From contig JAUJPP010000012.1 in NCBI GenBank assembly GCA_030562195.1, positions 11,780,001 through 11,844,000 of the forward strand: a stretch of 64,000 nt of DNA, read 5' to 3'. Of this stretch, positions 1 to 11,783 are shown in pieces (position 1 is the stretch's first letter; each line of letters starts with the position of its first letter). Made by a program: the position numbers and the translations under genes. The stretch comes from Nipponacmea schrenckii (lineage: Eukaryota; Mollusca; Gastropoda; Lottiidae). The notes beneath the pieces are model-generated. The model worked only from the letters and a program-made list of their open reading frames with translations. It ran no database searches and had not been told where the DNA came from.

Positions 1-892
1 GTTACTGTATTAAAAAAAGGTTTTGTGCAATGCTTCATGAAATTATACAAGTCACTACACTTGATCATCTGGTACTTTAAAAGGTGTTTCTTAGAGAAAT
101 CTAGTCTCAGACACAGAAAATCCTTCTTTAAGAATTTAAATTGATTCCTTTTAACAAGACAAAGTAAAAATATATTAAAAAATAAAATATTTATCTTTAC
201 CATTGTTGTATAAAGGAACATCTGAGGACTGATTCTAGTCTATCACACTTTCTAGCGTAAAGATACTGTCTTTCTCCTTATTTCATTCAAACACTGGTAG
301 AAGATAGACAAATTAAGGAATGAATAGGATTCCAGTTTTTTTCTTTACATGTATTATATTTTACAACAAAAGAAATTACATTATGTAGTTAAAATTTAGA
401 TCCCCTCCTCACCATTTATTGAGATTATTGATAAGAATTAAATTTCACATCTAAACAAATGTCTAAAATCAAGGCAATAAATCAATTTATTGTATATTTT
501 TAGGTTATATATTTTAGATAAAAATACCAAAAAATCTAACGACAGGATTATTTTGGAAAACTTGAAAGTAACTTTTGATCATTAATAAGGTAGATTCTGG
601 TTGAGTTTCAACCAGGCAGGTTTGTGGATTGGTTCCCAGTCTACCATATCTAGGACAGTCTATACGGATCATAAAATAACAATATAGAAGCCCAAACGAG
701 GCATAGGGGATAAGTCAACAAGCTCCGGGTCTCGGTATCTAAATATATCACAGTCAATAGCGACAAATTATTATCACAATGTTGTTATTAGATGTCCTTT
801 TAAAAAATTTCAGAATGAAATAGAAAGGATTGGCAACTTGTTACGTATTTCGACTTTGGCGAAAACGTATTGTAATCGTTCGGATTATTTTA
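1..892. other. AT-rich sequence without recognisable gene
   Basis: I see no credible coding exon, RNA gene or bounded repeat here. It precedes the first hairpin-marked repeat unit. Confidence 0.5.
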
Positions 893-987
893 TTTTTTTT
901 GCAGTGCGTTCATCGAACGCACTGCTTTGTTTTCGAAATGTTTTTCTGCAGTGCGTTCTATCGAACGCACTGCTTTGTTTTCGAAAT

Positions 988-1021
<34 letters not shown>

Positions 1022-3210
1022 CGAATTCTGCTCAGAGTGCCCAGCCAAAACTACATGTGCCACGTACAAACTGTTAACATTTCTTCCGCAAATGTCGCGA
1101 AACTAAATCATATGAATATATTTTCACGTCATTTTGTCCAACCGGAAATGACGTACGACGCTATGTCAAACTTTAGGTTTTTTCTCATTAGCGAAGCTAG
1201 TTTTTAATCAATTTGGATTGTGTTTTTTTTGTTTATTACTTTTATTCTTTGTTAAAAAGATAGCACTTTCAAACTTTCAAATTTTTGAACTTTGTCGCTG
1301 ACTTTTTTAATTTTAATTTTTGCGTTTTTTCAACTTCTACATTTTTATTTCGATCGATCTGAAAGTTTTCAGATATATATACATTTTGATTGCGAACTAT
1401 AATACATTTTCAAAATTTTGATACAACTTCCGGTTTTAATGTTATTTGCTCTTAAAGTTGAAATTTGCACTTCCGGAATATTGAAAATATTTGAAAAATT
1501 TCTTTTGCAATAAGCTAGAATTGTTCATTTAATGATGTTAAATTTGAAAAATCCGAACCGGAAGTAACGGATCAGCCTCCATTTTGATATGTCTAACTTT
1601 TGTAAAACTAAAAATTCAGGCTCAGGTTTAAATTAAATTTGCATAATTTTTGGGTTTCTGCAAACGACAATCGATTGCGCAAAAAAGTATGGGAAGGGAT
1701 TTTTGAATTTCGATTTTCCTTTTCCTTTATTTCCGGTTGAAATTTTTCAGTAATAGTCAAAACTTTTAAAGGTCATATTTTGCCATATTCACCTTTGGTG
1801 ACCTTGTGACCTGAACAAAAGTTATTGCCCTTGATTATATCTACCCAAAGGTATCTTCACTTTTGTTGTCCGGTGTTCACTTCCGGTTTTGCAGCCAATT
1901 GAAAATCACGAATTTTAACTTTAAAGAGCTCTATCACGTGACCTAATTTACATAGGACAGAATTTCTTACATATTCCTTTTACGCTTAATGTCATCTTCC
2001 CATTAATATATCAAACTTGGTATTTTAGTCAAAATTGTGCGTTTAAAAATTTCAAAATTTTGTAATTTCTTCTATACTAACTGTGCGTGTTTTTCTTTAA
2101 ATCGAAATAGGGTCTCGGTGGATAATTCGATTTGTGTTATTTTGATGTATATAGAATCTATAACCGATTGCCGAAATATATATGGAAACCGATTTTTGAA
2201 TTTTGATTTTGATTTTGATTTTTTAACGATTAAAATTTTTAAAAACTTTGAAGAGTCGTATATTGTGACGTTGACCTTTGACGAATTTTTGACCTGTACA
2301 AATATGATAGCTCTCGAGAAGTTCTATCCAATGATATATAAAGCTTTATTGTAAGATATATACTTCCGCTTTTATCGCCATTTGAAAATTGCGAATTTTC
2401 CCTGTAAAACAATCTGTTTAATGTGTTGCATTTGGGCGACCTACAAGATATGAGTTTCAGCGATCTGAAATTATTTTTTAGTTTAATCGTTCTACATCCA
2501 GTTAAAATGATTCAAAGTTGTTATATATGTTTTTCCTGTTGTAGGTGATGTAAATATTGAATATTTGGAACGAAATTACAACCTTTAGAATTTTAAATTT
2601 TATCTCTTATAATTATGCAACAATAATATATAGTTGACTGGAATAATGGTCTAAGGGACGAAACTCTATTCAATATAAATTTTAAAATGTTAGGCCGCGC
2701 TATTTATGTGGTGTCTCAATGTTATACCCTGGCGACTTAAGACAACTTGAACTATTAGTGACCTTTCGATTTGTATATAGCTTCGACATTGTCTATCCAA
2801 TGCTATATATATTTTTATTGTACGATATCTACTTTTGGTTTCATCGCCATCTGAAAATTGCGAACTTAATATATAAAACAATCTACTTTGTATTGGGTAT
2901 TATTCTTACGTTTGGGCGATTTACAAATATGAGTTTCGGCGATCCGGATATCTTTAGATTAAACGACCCTCTATCCATTTTTTATTATGATTTTAACTTA
3001 TTATCTATCTTAATTGATGATGAGGGCTAAGGATGGGGAGGGGCAAAGAGGGGAAAGGGGGGTATGGGAGCGTTTGTTATGAAATCAAAATCCATTTCTG
3101 ATGCACATTTTTTTTTTTCATATACCCTTTTTGTCTTTTGCTTAACGAACGAACGTACGAATCCCTGGATGGAACGCACTGCTTCAGTGCCGTTAGGCGT
3201 ACGGCTCTAG
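893..3210 (+). repeat. CTAG-ended hairpin repeat, unit 1 (Helentron/HINE-like)
   Basis: Two near-identical 5' hairpins open the unit, at 901-925 and 948-973. Each has perfect 11-bp arms (gcagtgcgttc / gaacgcactgc) around a 3-4 nt loop and is followed by tttgttttcgaaatg and a T-run. The 3' end has gaacgcactgc (3172-3182), a 5-bp hairpin gccgt/acggc (3189-3205), one t, then CTAG (3207-3210). No rolling-circle replication protein is visible, so it would be non-autonomous. Assignment to Helentron-type elements rests on the 3' hairpin plus CTAG and the short asymmetric terminal inverted repeat; it is inference. The left boundary is approximate, and the doubled 5' end may be a truncated older copy. 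Confidence 0.6.
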
Positions 3211-4878
3211 TTGCAGTGCGTTCTTCGAACGCACTGCTTTGTTTTCGAAATGACTATTTTTTTTTTTTTTTTTGTCTTTTTCTGGTCACGCTCCCCAGCC
3301 ATAACTGCAAATGTCTTACACAATCTGGCGTGATATTGTGACGTAATCTAGTGCTCGTTGTTGTTTAAATGTAAAATGACGCATTTTTGTTTTACCGGAA
3401 ATGACGTAGAACGTCACAAATTTTATTTTTGTTTACTAACTCACGGCTCGTTTTTTTATCTAATCTGGTTCGGACTTTTTTTATTTACTACTTATAACTT
3501 AGATTTACAGAATAGCAGTTTAAAAATTTTGAAATTTTTACTTTTGTTGCTGACTTTTGAATTTTAAAATTTAACACTTTTTCTAACTTCTGCAATTTTG
3601 ATTAGATCGAAATCAAAATTTGCAGTTAGATAAACATTTTTCTTGTCAAGAAAAATCTGTTTTCAAAATGTCGACATCACTTCCGGTTTCGGCGTCATAC
3701 GTCGCTAAACTTCGAATTTTCACTTCCGGAATTCTAAAGATTTTTAAATTTTTTTTTTTTTGCAATTAGTTACTATTAACCTATAATGATTTTAAAATTT
3801 AAAACAAAAATTGAACCGGAAGTAACAGGTCAGTCGCCATCATTAAACCACTTACTTTTGTAAAGTGAAAAATTGGGTCTTAGGGGTTAATCGGACAATT
3901 GTTTTTTTTGATGTCTATGTAATCTTCAATCGATTGCTAAAAATTCTTAGGAAGCCGAATTTTGAATTTCGATTTAGCTTACCTTTCATTTCCGGTTTTT
4001 TTTTTTTCACTCAGTGCCTAATTTTCCAACGTTCATATACCGTGACCTTGACCTTTGGTGACCATGTGACCTGCACAAAAGTTGTTGCCTTTGTCGAGAT
4101 CTATCCATTGATGTCTTCATTTGTGGTGTGCAATGTAAAATTTTCCGGTTTTACAGCCATTTAAAAATTGCACTTTTTAACTTCGAAGAGCTCTGTCACG
4201 TGACCTAATTTACATACGTCAAAATTTCTTTTATGCCCTTTAAATTACGCGTAATTTATTCTTTCCAATGGTGTATAACACTTTATATTTTGATCAAAAT
4301 TGCGCTTTTTAATATTTGAAAATTTTGTTCTTAGTTCTATATTAATTGTGCGTGATTTATGAAAAAAAGCACGTTTTTTTTTTTTTAAATTTACGTCTTT
4401 TTTTTTTCAAAAAAATTGGTAGATGAGTAGACAAAAAATTATCATTAAAGATTCCGATAAAACATTTTCCAAAATTAGCCGGAAACGTCCGAAAATGACC
4501 AAAAAATGAAGAAAATCACAGAAATCGGAATTTTCGGATTAAATTTTTGCACAAACTTGCAATTTTTTTATTCCAGAGAATTAGTACCATCAATATCTTC
4601 ATTTTGTATGTATGCCATATATACAAATTCCTAACCGTTTGATCGCCATCTTGAAATATGCAAATTATTGGAAAAATACTACTCGTCCGCCATTTTTAAT
4701 CCTATTTTTTCAGACTTGTTTTAAAATATAATTTGGATAATTTTCTAGGTCCTCTAGTGGCATATTTTTCGATTTCAAATTTGTCTTTGGACCAGGTCCT
4801 CCCCAAATTTTTTTCAAAACTGACTTCCGTCTGAAAGTTCATAATTTTTTGAACTCTACCATGTGCACCCTTTTTTGA

Positions 4879-5085
4879 TCTCAAAACAACACTGCACTGG
4901 ACTGGAATCCCCAAGGGCATAGAAGACAAGGACGACCTTTACATAGCTTGAAAAGAATAAGACTGAAAGAGCTAGGAAGGATTGGCAAGACCTGGAATGA
5001 AGCAAAAAGAACAGCTCATAATAGAGTGAGATGGAGAACGTCTGTAGCAGCCCTATTCTCCTATTCAAGGAACGAAGAGGACTAA
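4879..5085 (+). pseudogene. LINE ORF2 C-terminal fragment
   Basis: One frame reads SQNNTALDWNPQGHRRQGRP and continues through a basic stretch to GKTWNEAKRTAHNRVRWRTS, ending in a stop at 5083-5085. This W-NPQG-RRGRP ... GKTW---K--A--R--WR pattern is the usual C-terminal tail of many invertebrate LINE ORF2 proteins. Upstream there is an immediate stop and no RT motif, so only about 68 codons remain. It is a 5'-truncated insertion or relic inside the surrounding repeat unit; the clade cannot be assigned from the tail alone. Confidence 0.75.
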
Positions 5086-6467
5086 CTTACTAATATGCAT
5101 CCTTTATTTTTCTACACAATCATCTTCATTGGCTAAAGGTTCATATGATACCTTGATTTCTAATTTTAGTACAGAACATATGGATTAATAGGGACCCAAA
5201 AAATTTGGGGAAATTTTTGCATATTTCTCGTATCTTTAGATGGTTATATCTCATGAAAAAGACTTTTGGGGCAACATTCTAATTGACATTTTTGGGGGTG
5301 TGATTTTTATCAGCTTTCTAACAATATCTTCATTTTAGCTATAGACCGAAAACTGATGAAAATACGCCTAGTAGAAAATAAGCGATTTTAACATTCATTT
5401 TTTTTTTATATTTAGTTCTATTTAACTTAAAAACAAAATTCGAACAGATTTATAATGTGCAAATTCCCAGCTTTCAAGCAATATATAAATCATTATGTAT
5501 AAATAAAAATTGCGAAAAGTTTAAGAATAAAATTACACTCTAATTAAACAGATATAAATGCAACAGGTCATAAAATCTGATTGTGTTAATTTCTTATCTT
5601 TTGGTCAAGACACAGATTTTGACATTTCCAGTTAAAGTATCCCCAACCAATCAAAACAAGTCATTAGACTTTGTGGGCGTGGTTAAACCCAGATATTTTA
5701 CATCACTGTGTGTATTTTTCTTTCAATCGAAATAGGGTCTCGGAGGATCAGTCAATATGTTTTTATTTTGATGGACATGTATATAGAATCTATAACCGAT
5801 TGCCGAAATTTATATGGAAACTGATTTTTGAATTTTTAATTTGATTTTGATTTAATTACGATTAAAAATTATAAAAACTTCGAAGGTGTATATTGTGACG
5901 TTGACCTTTGGCGATCTTTATACCTGTACATATGTGATACGTTCTATCCAATGACATATTAAGCTTTATAGCAAAATGTAAACTTTCGGTTTATCGGCTT
6001 TTTAAAATTTGCGAATTTTTCCTATAAAACGGTCAATTCAAAAATTTTTTGACATTTCCAGTTGAAGTTTCCAAGACAAGTCAATGGACTTTGTGGGCGT
6101 GGTTAAGCCCAGATATTTTTACATCACAAACCTTAATGATTGCCAGTCTATTAACAAGCTCAAATGTCACGTGTTAAATCATGAATAAATCATCTCTCCC
6201 AATAATCGCAAAATCAATCTACATCCTTAAATGACAGCCAGGAGACCAAAAAAATTCTAAATAGCCCGAAAGCTGCAGAACTGTTACAAACAGGTCTAGT
6301 TATTCTTTCCAATGGTGTATAACACTTGATTTTTGATCAAAATTGCACTTTTTTAAATTTGCAAATTTTGTAATTTCTTCTATACTAACTCTTTAAATCG
6401 AAATAGGGTCTCGGAAGATAATTTATAAATTAAACGAGGCTTACCTGTAAGGTGAAGTTTGATTGTA

Positions 6468-6532
6468 ATTCTGTCATACTGTTGACGGCTGAGAGGTCAT
6501 GTGAGATGCGCGCGCTGCTATGATAGATCATT
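6468..6532. repeat. DIRS inverted terminal repeat, 3' (left) copy
   Basis: The block from ttctgtcatactgt to gctgctatgatagatcatt is inverted relative to 11717-11783, with a short diverged core. The shared inner part includes gatgcgcgcgctgctatgat. Confidence 0.85.
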
Positions 6533-6617
6533 CTTCAAAGATTGAATAATGACAAAGAGTATAAGCAAACTATAAAGGTGGGACAACAAACAGATCACCA
6601 AAAAACAGAAGGGCGGG

Positions 6618-6740
6618 CACATGACCTCTCAGCCGTCAACAGTATGACAGAATTACAATCAAACTTCACCTTACAGGTAAGCCTCGTTTAATTTATAAAT
6701 TCTGTCATACTGTATGACGTAAGCTTCGAGGTCACGTGAG
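6618..6740. repeat. DIRS internal complementary region
   Basis: Bases 6618-6699 are a perfect 82-nt inverted copy of the outer left terminus (6422-6503). Bases 6700-6740 are a perfect 41-nt inverted copy of the outer right terminus (11742-11782). The two halves abut at 6699/6700, so the region reads across the two element ends as if joined. In the accepted DIRS model this sequence templates completion of the circular intermediate. Confidence 0.9.
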
Positions 6741-7241
6741 ACTTCAAAGTTGTCATTATTCAATAAAAAGCAAATGCAAACAATAAAAAACCTGGTTCAA
6801 AAAACAACATTTTAATTGCAATTAACAGAAAAATAAATCTATAAAAACTATACTCTTAGTTAAATGTTTGCGATCAAAATAAACAATGAAATACAAAAAA
6901 ACCATTCTACATATTCAACTACAAAAGTACCAAACAACATGACATATACTGATATCGGGCCCTTATAATGATCATAATCTATGAAATACTACAAATAACA
7001 TTTTCTATATTATGCAATTTGATCAATTTCTTGATCTATCAATACTTAACACAAAGTTGATGTGATATAAAATAAAAATCTATCATTGCTACTTCTTGCA
7101 ATTAACATACATAATTAGATAAACTTAAACCTATACATAAAAAATTAAATAATAAAAGATATGAATGACACTATTAAACTTCTACAAAACATCACTCAGT
7201 ATCACTGCTTGTGATTACATTGGAAAATTTCTGCAAATTGT

Positions 7242-8060
7242 TCAAAATTTTTTCTCACCAAAAATCCCAAAATCATTAATAGTTTTATCATAATACTTTT
7301 GAAAAGTTGTATGTTTTGACCAACCTGCAGTGTTGAGAATGGTGTCAATAGGAACTTTATTTCTCTTGGCAGAAGAACAAGAAGCAGATCTGAATGAATG
7401 AGGTGTAAAAACTGAAGTGTCTACTCCAGACTTTTTGCAAAACATGTTTCAACCATCTGGCTAAAGTGGCCTTTGAAACACCTTTATTTTGGTGAAATAT
7501 AACTTATAAATAACTTATTGTCACATCTTAATGAAGCACTTCTATTTAAATATTCAACATAAACAGTATGTATACAAAGTCGTCTATCAGGTGCATAACT
7601 TTTAATAAATAATTCTTTCTGATGTACACCTGGTCTAGTTTGTTTAATAATATCACCAATCCTTATTCTTAATCCAGATGAATTAACAGTAATGTTTCTT
7701 ATGTCTAATGAATGTAAAGTCTGAACTCGCTGTCCAGATAATAGTGCTAATAAAGCCAATAACTTATAAGCCAACAATTTTAATGACAATTTACAAACTG
7801 GAGAAAGTTTCTTTAAATATAATAAAACAAGGTTAGCATCCCATATCACTTGTTTTTTTGGGTAATGAAGGTCTTAAATTGAAAACACCTCGAATGAATC
7901 TTTTCACAATTGGCAATTTACCAACCGGTTGATTGTCCACAAATATAATTGTAGATAAGGCACACCTGGCAGAATTTAAAGCACTATATCCCAGATTTAA
8001 ATCATATAATTCAGCTAAGAAATTTATCACTTCACTCACAGGAGGCGAAAAGGGATCCAC
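7242..8060 (-). pseudogene. DIRS tyrosine recombinase (YR), frameshifted
   Basis: Three overlapping reading-frame pieces make up the enzyme that would integrate the circular DNA intermediate. The N-terminal core-binding part reads DPFSPPVSEVINFL (8060 downward). The first catalytic arginine sits in LLSGQRVQTLHSLDI in the middle piece (7849-7484). The last piece (7445-7242) has HSFR followed by GWSKHTTFQKYY, that is the H-x-x-R, the W and the nucleophilic Y. Shifts occur near 7,850 and near 7,450-7,480, the latter splitting the stretch between ATLARWLKHVLQK and SGVDTSVFTPHSFR. All catalytic residues I expect are present; only the frame is broken. Confidence 0.88.
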
Positions 8061-8651
8061 TTTCCTTTTAGTAGTATACCTGAACCATTGTGTAATGTAG
8101 CTGTTATATTGGGATCTTGTAGATTCTCTCCATGAGCATTCGATAATTTGTTGAGCTTTTTCTGAAAAAGTTCCTGTTTTGTCGATAGACCAGATATTCT
8201 TACTGCCAAAAGCCTCATTTTGGGCAATTCTGTCACTTTTCTCACTGGATGTGTTAATATCATATCTGTGCTAGGCAAAAGAAATGGAAAATCTATTAAT
8301 AATCTGACAACTTTAGGAAACCAATATTGGGTATACCAATATGGTATAATCAATACCCCAGTGCTTTGCTCAAAAATCAATTTTCTGGAGAGTTCTTCCC
8401 AAAAGACAAAATGGTGGAAACCCATAGAATTCTTCATTCCAGTTTTGTGAAAAAGCATCAATGGCCAATGCATTAGGATCAGGTCTTAATGAGTAAAATT
8501 TTTCAAGCTTGGAATTTATTCTAGTAGCAAACAGATCTATTTTAGGAATTTCCCAAATTTGAAAGATTTTATGGAAAATATCAGAGCATAAATTCCACTC
8601 AGAGTTATCACGCTTCAATATTTTCAACACCTGGTAAATGAGTTGCAACAA
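8036..8651 (-). pseudogene. DIRS methylase-like domain and linker to YR
   Basis: This part lies between RNase H and the recombinase. It reads PKIDLFATRINSKL, then PDPNALAIDAF, then YGFPPFCLLGRTLQKI, followed in another frame by PYWYTQYWFPKVVRLL. The spacing of D-x-F-A...N, DAF...W and (F)PPF resembles the Dam-like N6-adenine methyltransferase domain reported in DIRS elements, with FPPF in place of the bacterial (D/N)PPY. Methylase identity is from family knowledge and is less certain than the RT and YR calls. A frame change occurs near 8,380-8,470. Confidence 0.6.
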
Positions 8652-10140
8652 TAATTAAATTTCTTTCTATTGCCCATAAGAAAATTTCTCTGGCTATTCT
8701 GTTACAACTTGCTATTTTACCACCTTTCTTATTTATGTAACTAACAGCAGTTGTATTATCTATTAACATTTGTATAGTCATATTTCTTAAATTTTTACAA
8801 AAAAAACATCAAGGTATATTTTGCAGCCAATAGTTCCAACTGATTTATGTGTTTTAATTTTTCATCTGGAGTGAACATTCCCCCAGTACTTAGTTTTAAG
8901 TTATCACACACGCCCCCCCCACCCTTTTTTTTGAGGCATCAGATTTTAAAATCAAAGAAGGCTTTGCCATCACAATTGACTTGCTAGAGTTTGGGATATT
9001 CATTATCCACCAAGACAAATCAGCTCTACAAATTTCAGGTAAATAGACTTTTCTTTCAAAATTACCACTATGAATTTTCAGAGATTCGTTCTTAAAATTA
9101 TCACATTCTCGATAAAAAATTTCTGCATTTTGAACTGCCGGAAAAGCAGCTACCATTAGACCTACAACTTGAGCTAATTGTCTTAAAGAAACTATTTTTA
9201 AAGATAAGATATTAGAACAAGCATTTATTATTTTCTCTTTTTTCTCTTTTGTTAAGGTAACAGTCATATCCTTTGAGTTTATTATGAAACCTAAATATAC
9301 AATTATTTGAGTAGGTTCAAATACTGATTTATCAGGATGAACAACAAAACCAGCTTTAATGGAATACAGCACAGTGTCCCGCACATTAGACCTACAGTCT
9401 TCAATATCATCTCCGATCAGGAGACAGTCATCTATGAATGACGAATTAAGATGACCTAGTTTCCTTAATTCTGAGAAAAATACTTTAGTAATTTTTTGTG
9501 AAACAAACGGGGGGCTGAGGCCAAACCATTTGGTAAAACATTGAAATGAAACAATTTATCATTCCATTGAAATGTCAAAAATTTTCTGTCAGAATATTTT
9601 TTCAGGACAAGAATAATAAGCCAGCTTCCAATCTATTGAAGCCATGTAACAGTTAGGCTTGACCAAGTTCAATGCATTTTGGAAATTATCCATTTTAAAA
9701 TGCCTATATGTTACATTGTCATTAAAATCTTTTAAAAACTAAGATAATACGGCAACAACCATCTTTTTTGGGTCTCGTAAAAATGTTTGAGACAAATTGA
9801 TTTACTTCCCTTTGGGTTTCTTCAATTACCCCTAATTGTAATAATAAATTAATTTCATCATTAATCTTACTAGTTTTTTTTCCCCAGAATAGAAATAAGG
9901 CTCTGGCGGATTATGTTGATGAGGAAACTCATTTAATTCAATTGCAATCCCACAAATAGATCTAAGTATGAAATTATCAGAAGTTAAACTTCTCCAAAAG
10001 GATAAATGGTCCTTTAATCTACCAGCTTGAAACCTTTGAACTAAGCCAAATAACAAGGGTTCTATGTGAATTATAAAGTCAGACCATGACATATTTTCAG
10101 AGCTATTTAAAATTTTACTCACCATTTCAAATGAGTCTAT
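8600..10140 (-). pseudogene. DIRS reverse transcriptase and RNase H, frameshifted
   Basis: The RT begins near 10,125 with AGRLKDHLSFWRSLTSDNFI, typical of the DIRS pol N-terminus. It continues through TRPKKDG, HFKMDNFQNALNLVKPN, LPNGLASAP and the catalytic box FIDDCLLIGD (about 9,405-9,440). RNase H follows, with LKSDASKK (about 8,935), LIDNTTAVSYINKKGG (about 8,750) and ATHLPGVENI (about 8,630). Shifts are visible near 9,730 (inside the RILxLKDF motif), near 9,600 (after LAYYS), at the G-run about 9,509-9,514 (after LPNGLASAP) and at the C/T-runs near 8,910-8,930. Without them the order and motifs would be complete. Confidence 0.9.
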
Positions 10141-10328
10141 TTTTTTTTCGGTGGCATGATTTTTGCCCTTGGAATAACCTTTGCCTCCCTGGTTGTAATT
10201 CTTTTTGTAATACTGATTCTGACTGTGGTAATAAGGTGGCTTCCTTGTTCTGCCATTGCCTTGGTTTTAAAAAACCCTTTTTCCCTTTTTGGGAAAAATG
10301 CTAGGTTTTGAGAATCCTTTAAAAACCC

Positions 10329-11573
10329 CTATCTTGAAGCAGATGAAGATGGGAATTGATTTCCAGAGACATTATAACTGACTTGATTTGTTTCCTTCAA
10401 ATCTTTTATTCTTTTACCCAAATCATCTCCAAACAATAAAGTTGATGTACCAACATCAGAATTGTTGGATTTGTTACATAATTGTCTGAATCTAAAATTC
10501 AAATCACTTTTCATCCCCTTTTCTGCGATTTTTTGGGTTTAAGTCTTGTAAAGCAAGTCCTAAAATCGAAAGGCCATCCATACCTAATTTTATGAGTTCA
10601 GGCCAGTCAATTGAATGAGAAAATTTTCTCCTTTCTTCAAATCCAATAATTTATCCACTAATCTTGTTAGACAGTAAGTACTTTTCAAAATTCTTTCTCC
10701 AGTACCTTGATATCTAACATCTCTGGTTCTGGTAGCTGATTTTAGATTTGACCAAATCTCTGTATTGATTTTTTTGGTGGTGCACTTCCAAGTTACCAGG
10801 TCTGATATATTTTCCCCCGTATCTCAGCTACTTTATCATCTGGCATTTTGCCAGAAAAGAATTGATTTATGATTTTAACCAGTTTAGGATTTATATCTTT
10901 ACCAGTCTTATCTGTGAAGACGTATTCTTCTACCAATTTATCTTCAAAAAGATCACCAGTATCTGAATCTCCAGATTTACTGAGTAAAGGTACTTCGTCT
11001 TGAGCTTATTCAGTAACTCATTAATTTGATCAACAACATCAACTTCCGGTCGCACTTGTTTTAACTTATCTTGGGTCAGTGCCCACGAATCAGAATCCGT
11101 GTCACTGTTCGAACTCATCTCGTGATAAGACCTTTTTCTTGATGATTTTGACTGAGAGTTTAAAGTGGATCTATTCTGGTCATAAGGCCTATTTTGAACA
11201 GCTTTTTCTATGGAGTCTGTTATTAATTTCTGTAGCTGAGCGAATGATTGTTCATGATTTTCGCTCATTCGAGTCATTTTTTTCACGCAAAAAAGTCTAT
11301 TTCCTCTTTTCTTGCATTCGGGATTTCTCCCATCGGCAAGCTTCTAGAACTGCCTGATCTCTCGTCAGTCTCAGCTGACTTACGAGTTTCACTTCCAATA
11401 TTATTACTGGAATTTTTAACTTTACTTTTAGATCCATTTGCAATTTTGCCAGTAGACTTCCTTTTATCATTCGATGATACCGGTACTTGAAGCGCTGGGT
11501 TTTCGTTCTTAGAAGCTGATGACGGAGAACTCGTCACATTCAGCTTATTTGCTTTTAACACAGCTTCAGCCAT
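10329..11573 (-). pseudogene. DIRS gag-like protein, frameshifted
   Basis: I start at the ATG read as MAEAVLKANKLN (11573-11571) rather than an upstream in-frame Met, because the protein is Ser/Lys-rich from there. The N-terminal part shifts frame at the T-run near 11,283 into MSENHEQSFAQLQKLITDSI. A second shift near 10,990 leads to the segment with FTDKTGKDINPKLVKIINQF, and the end carries TSTLLFGDDLGKRIKDLKET (about 10,400), a signature of DIRS ORF1 proteins. No zinc knuckle is visible. It would coat the RNA; this copy is not translatable as one chain. Confidence 0.8.
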
Positions 11574-11716
11574 TATGATTACGGCGATAAAAGAAGACTT
11601 GTGATTACACAAGCTATCAAGTTTATCACTAAGTGATGTGTATTAAAACCAATTATGGTTCAAGATTTCTATCAGATAGAAAACACGTCTGTTCTCTACC
11701 AAAGCAGACACGCTAA

Positions 11717-11783
11717 TGATCTATCATAGCAGCGCGCGCATCTCACGTGACCTCGAAGCTTACGTCATACAGTATGACAGAAT
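11717..11783. repeat. DIRS inverted terminal repeat, 5' (right) copy
   Basis: The block ends in gtatgacagaatt at the element edge and is the inverted counterpart of 6468-6532. Its outermost 41 nt are repeated inverted inside the internal complementary region. Confidence 0.85.

Noticed and set aside
830..1207. Open frames with poly-Phe tracts
   Set aside because: They arise from hairpins and T-runs in a repeat unit; the same shadow occurs at 17818-18026.
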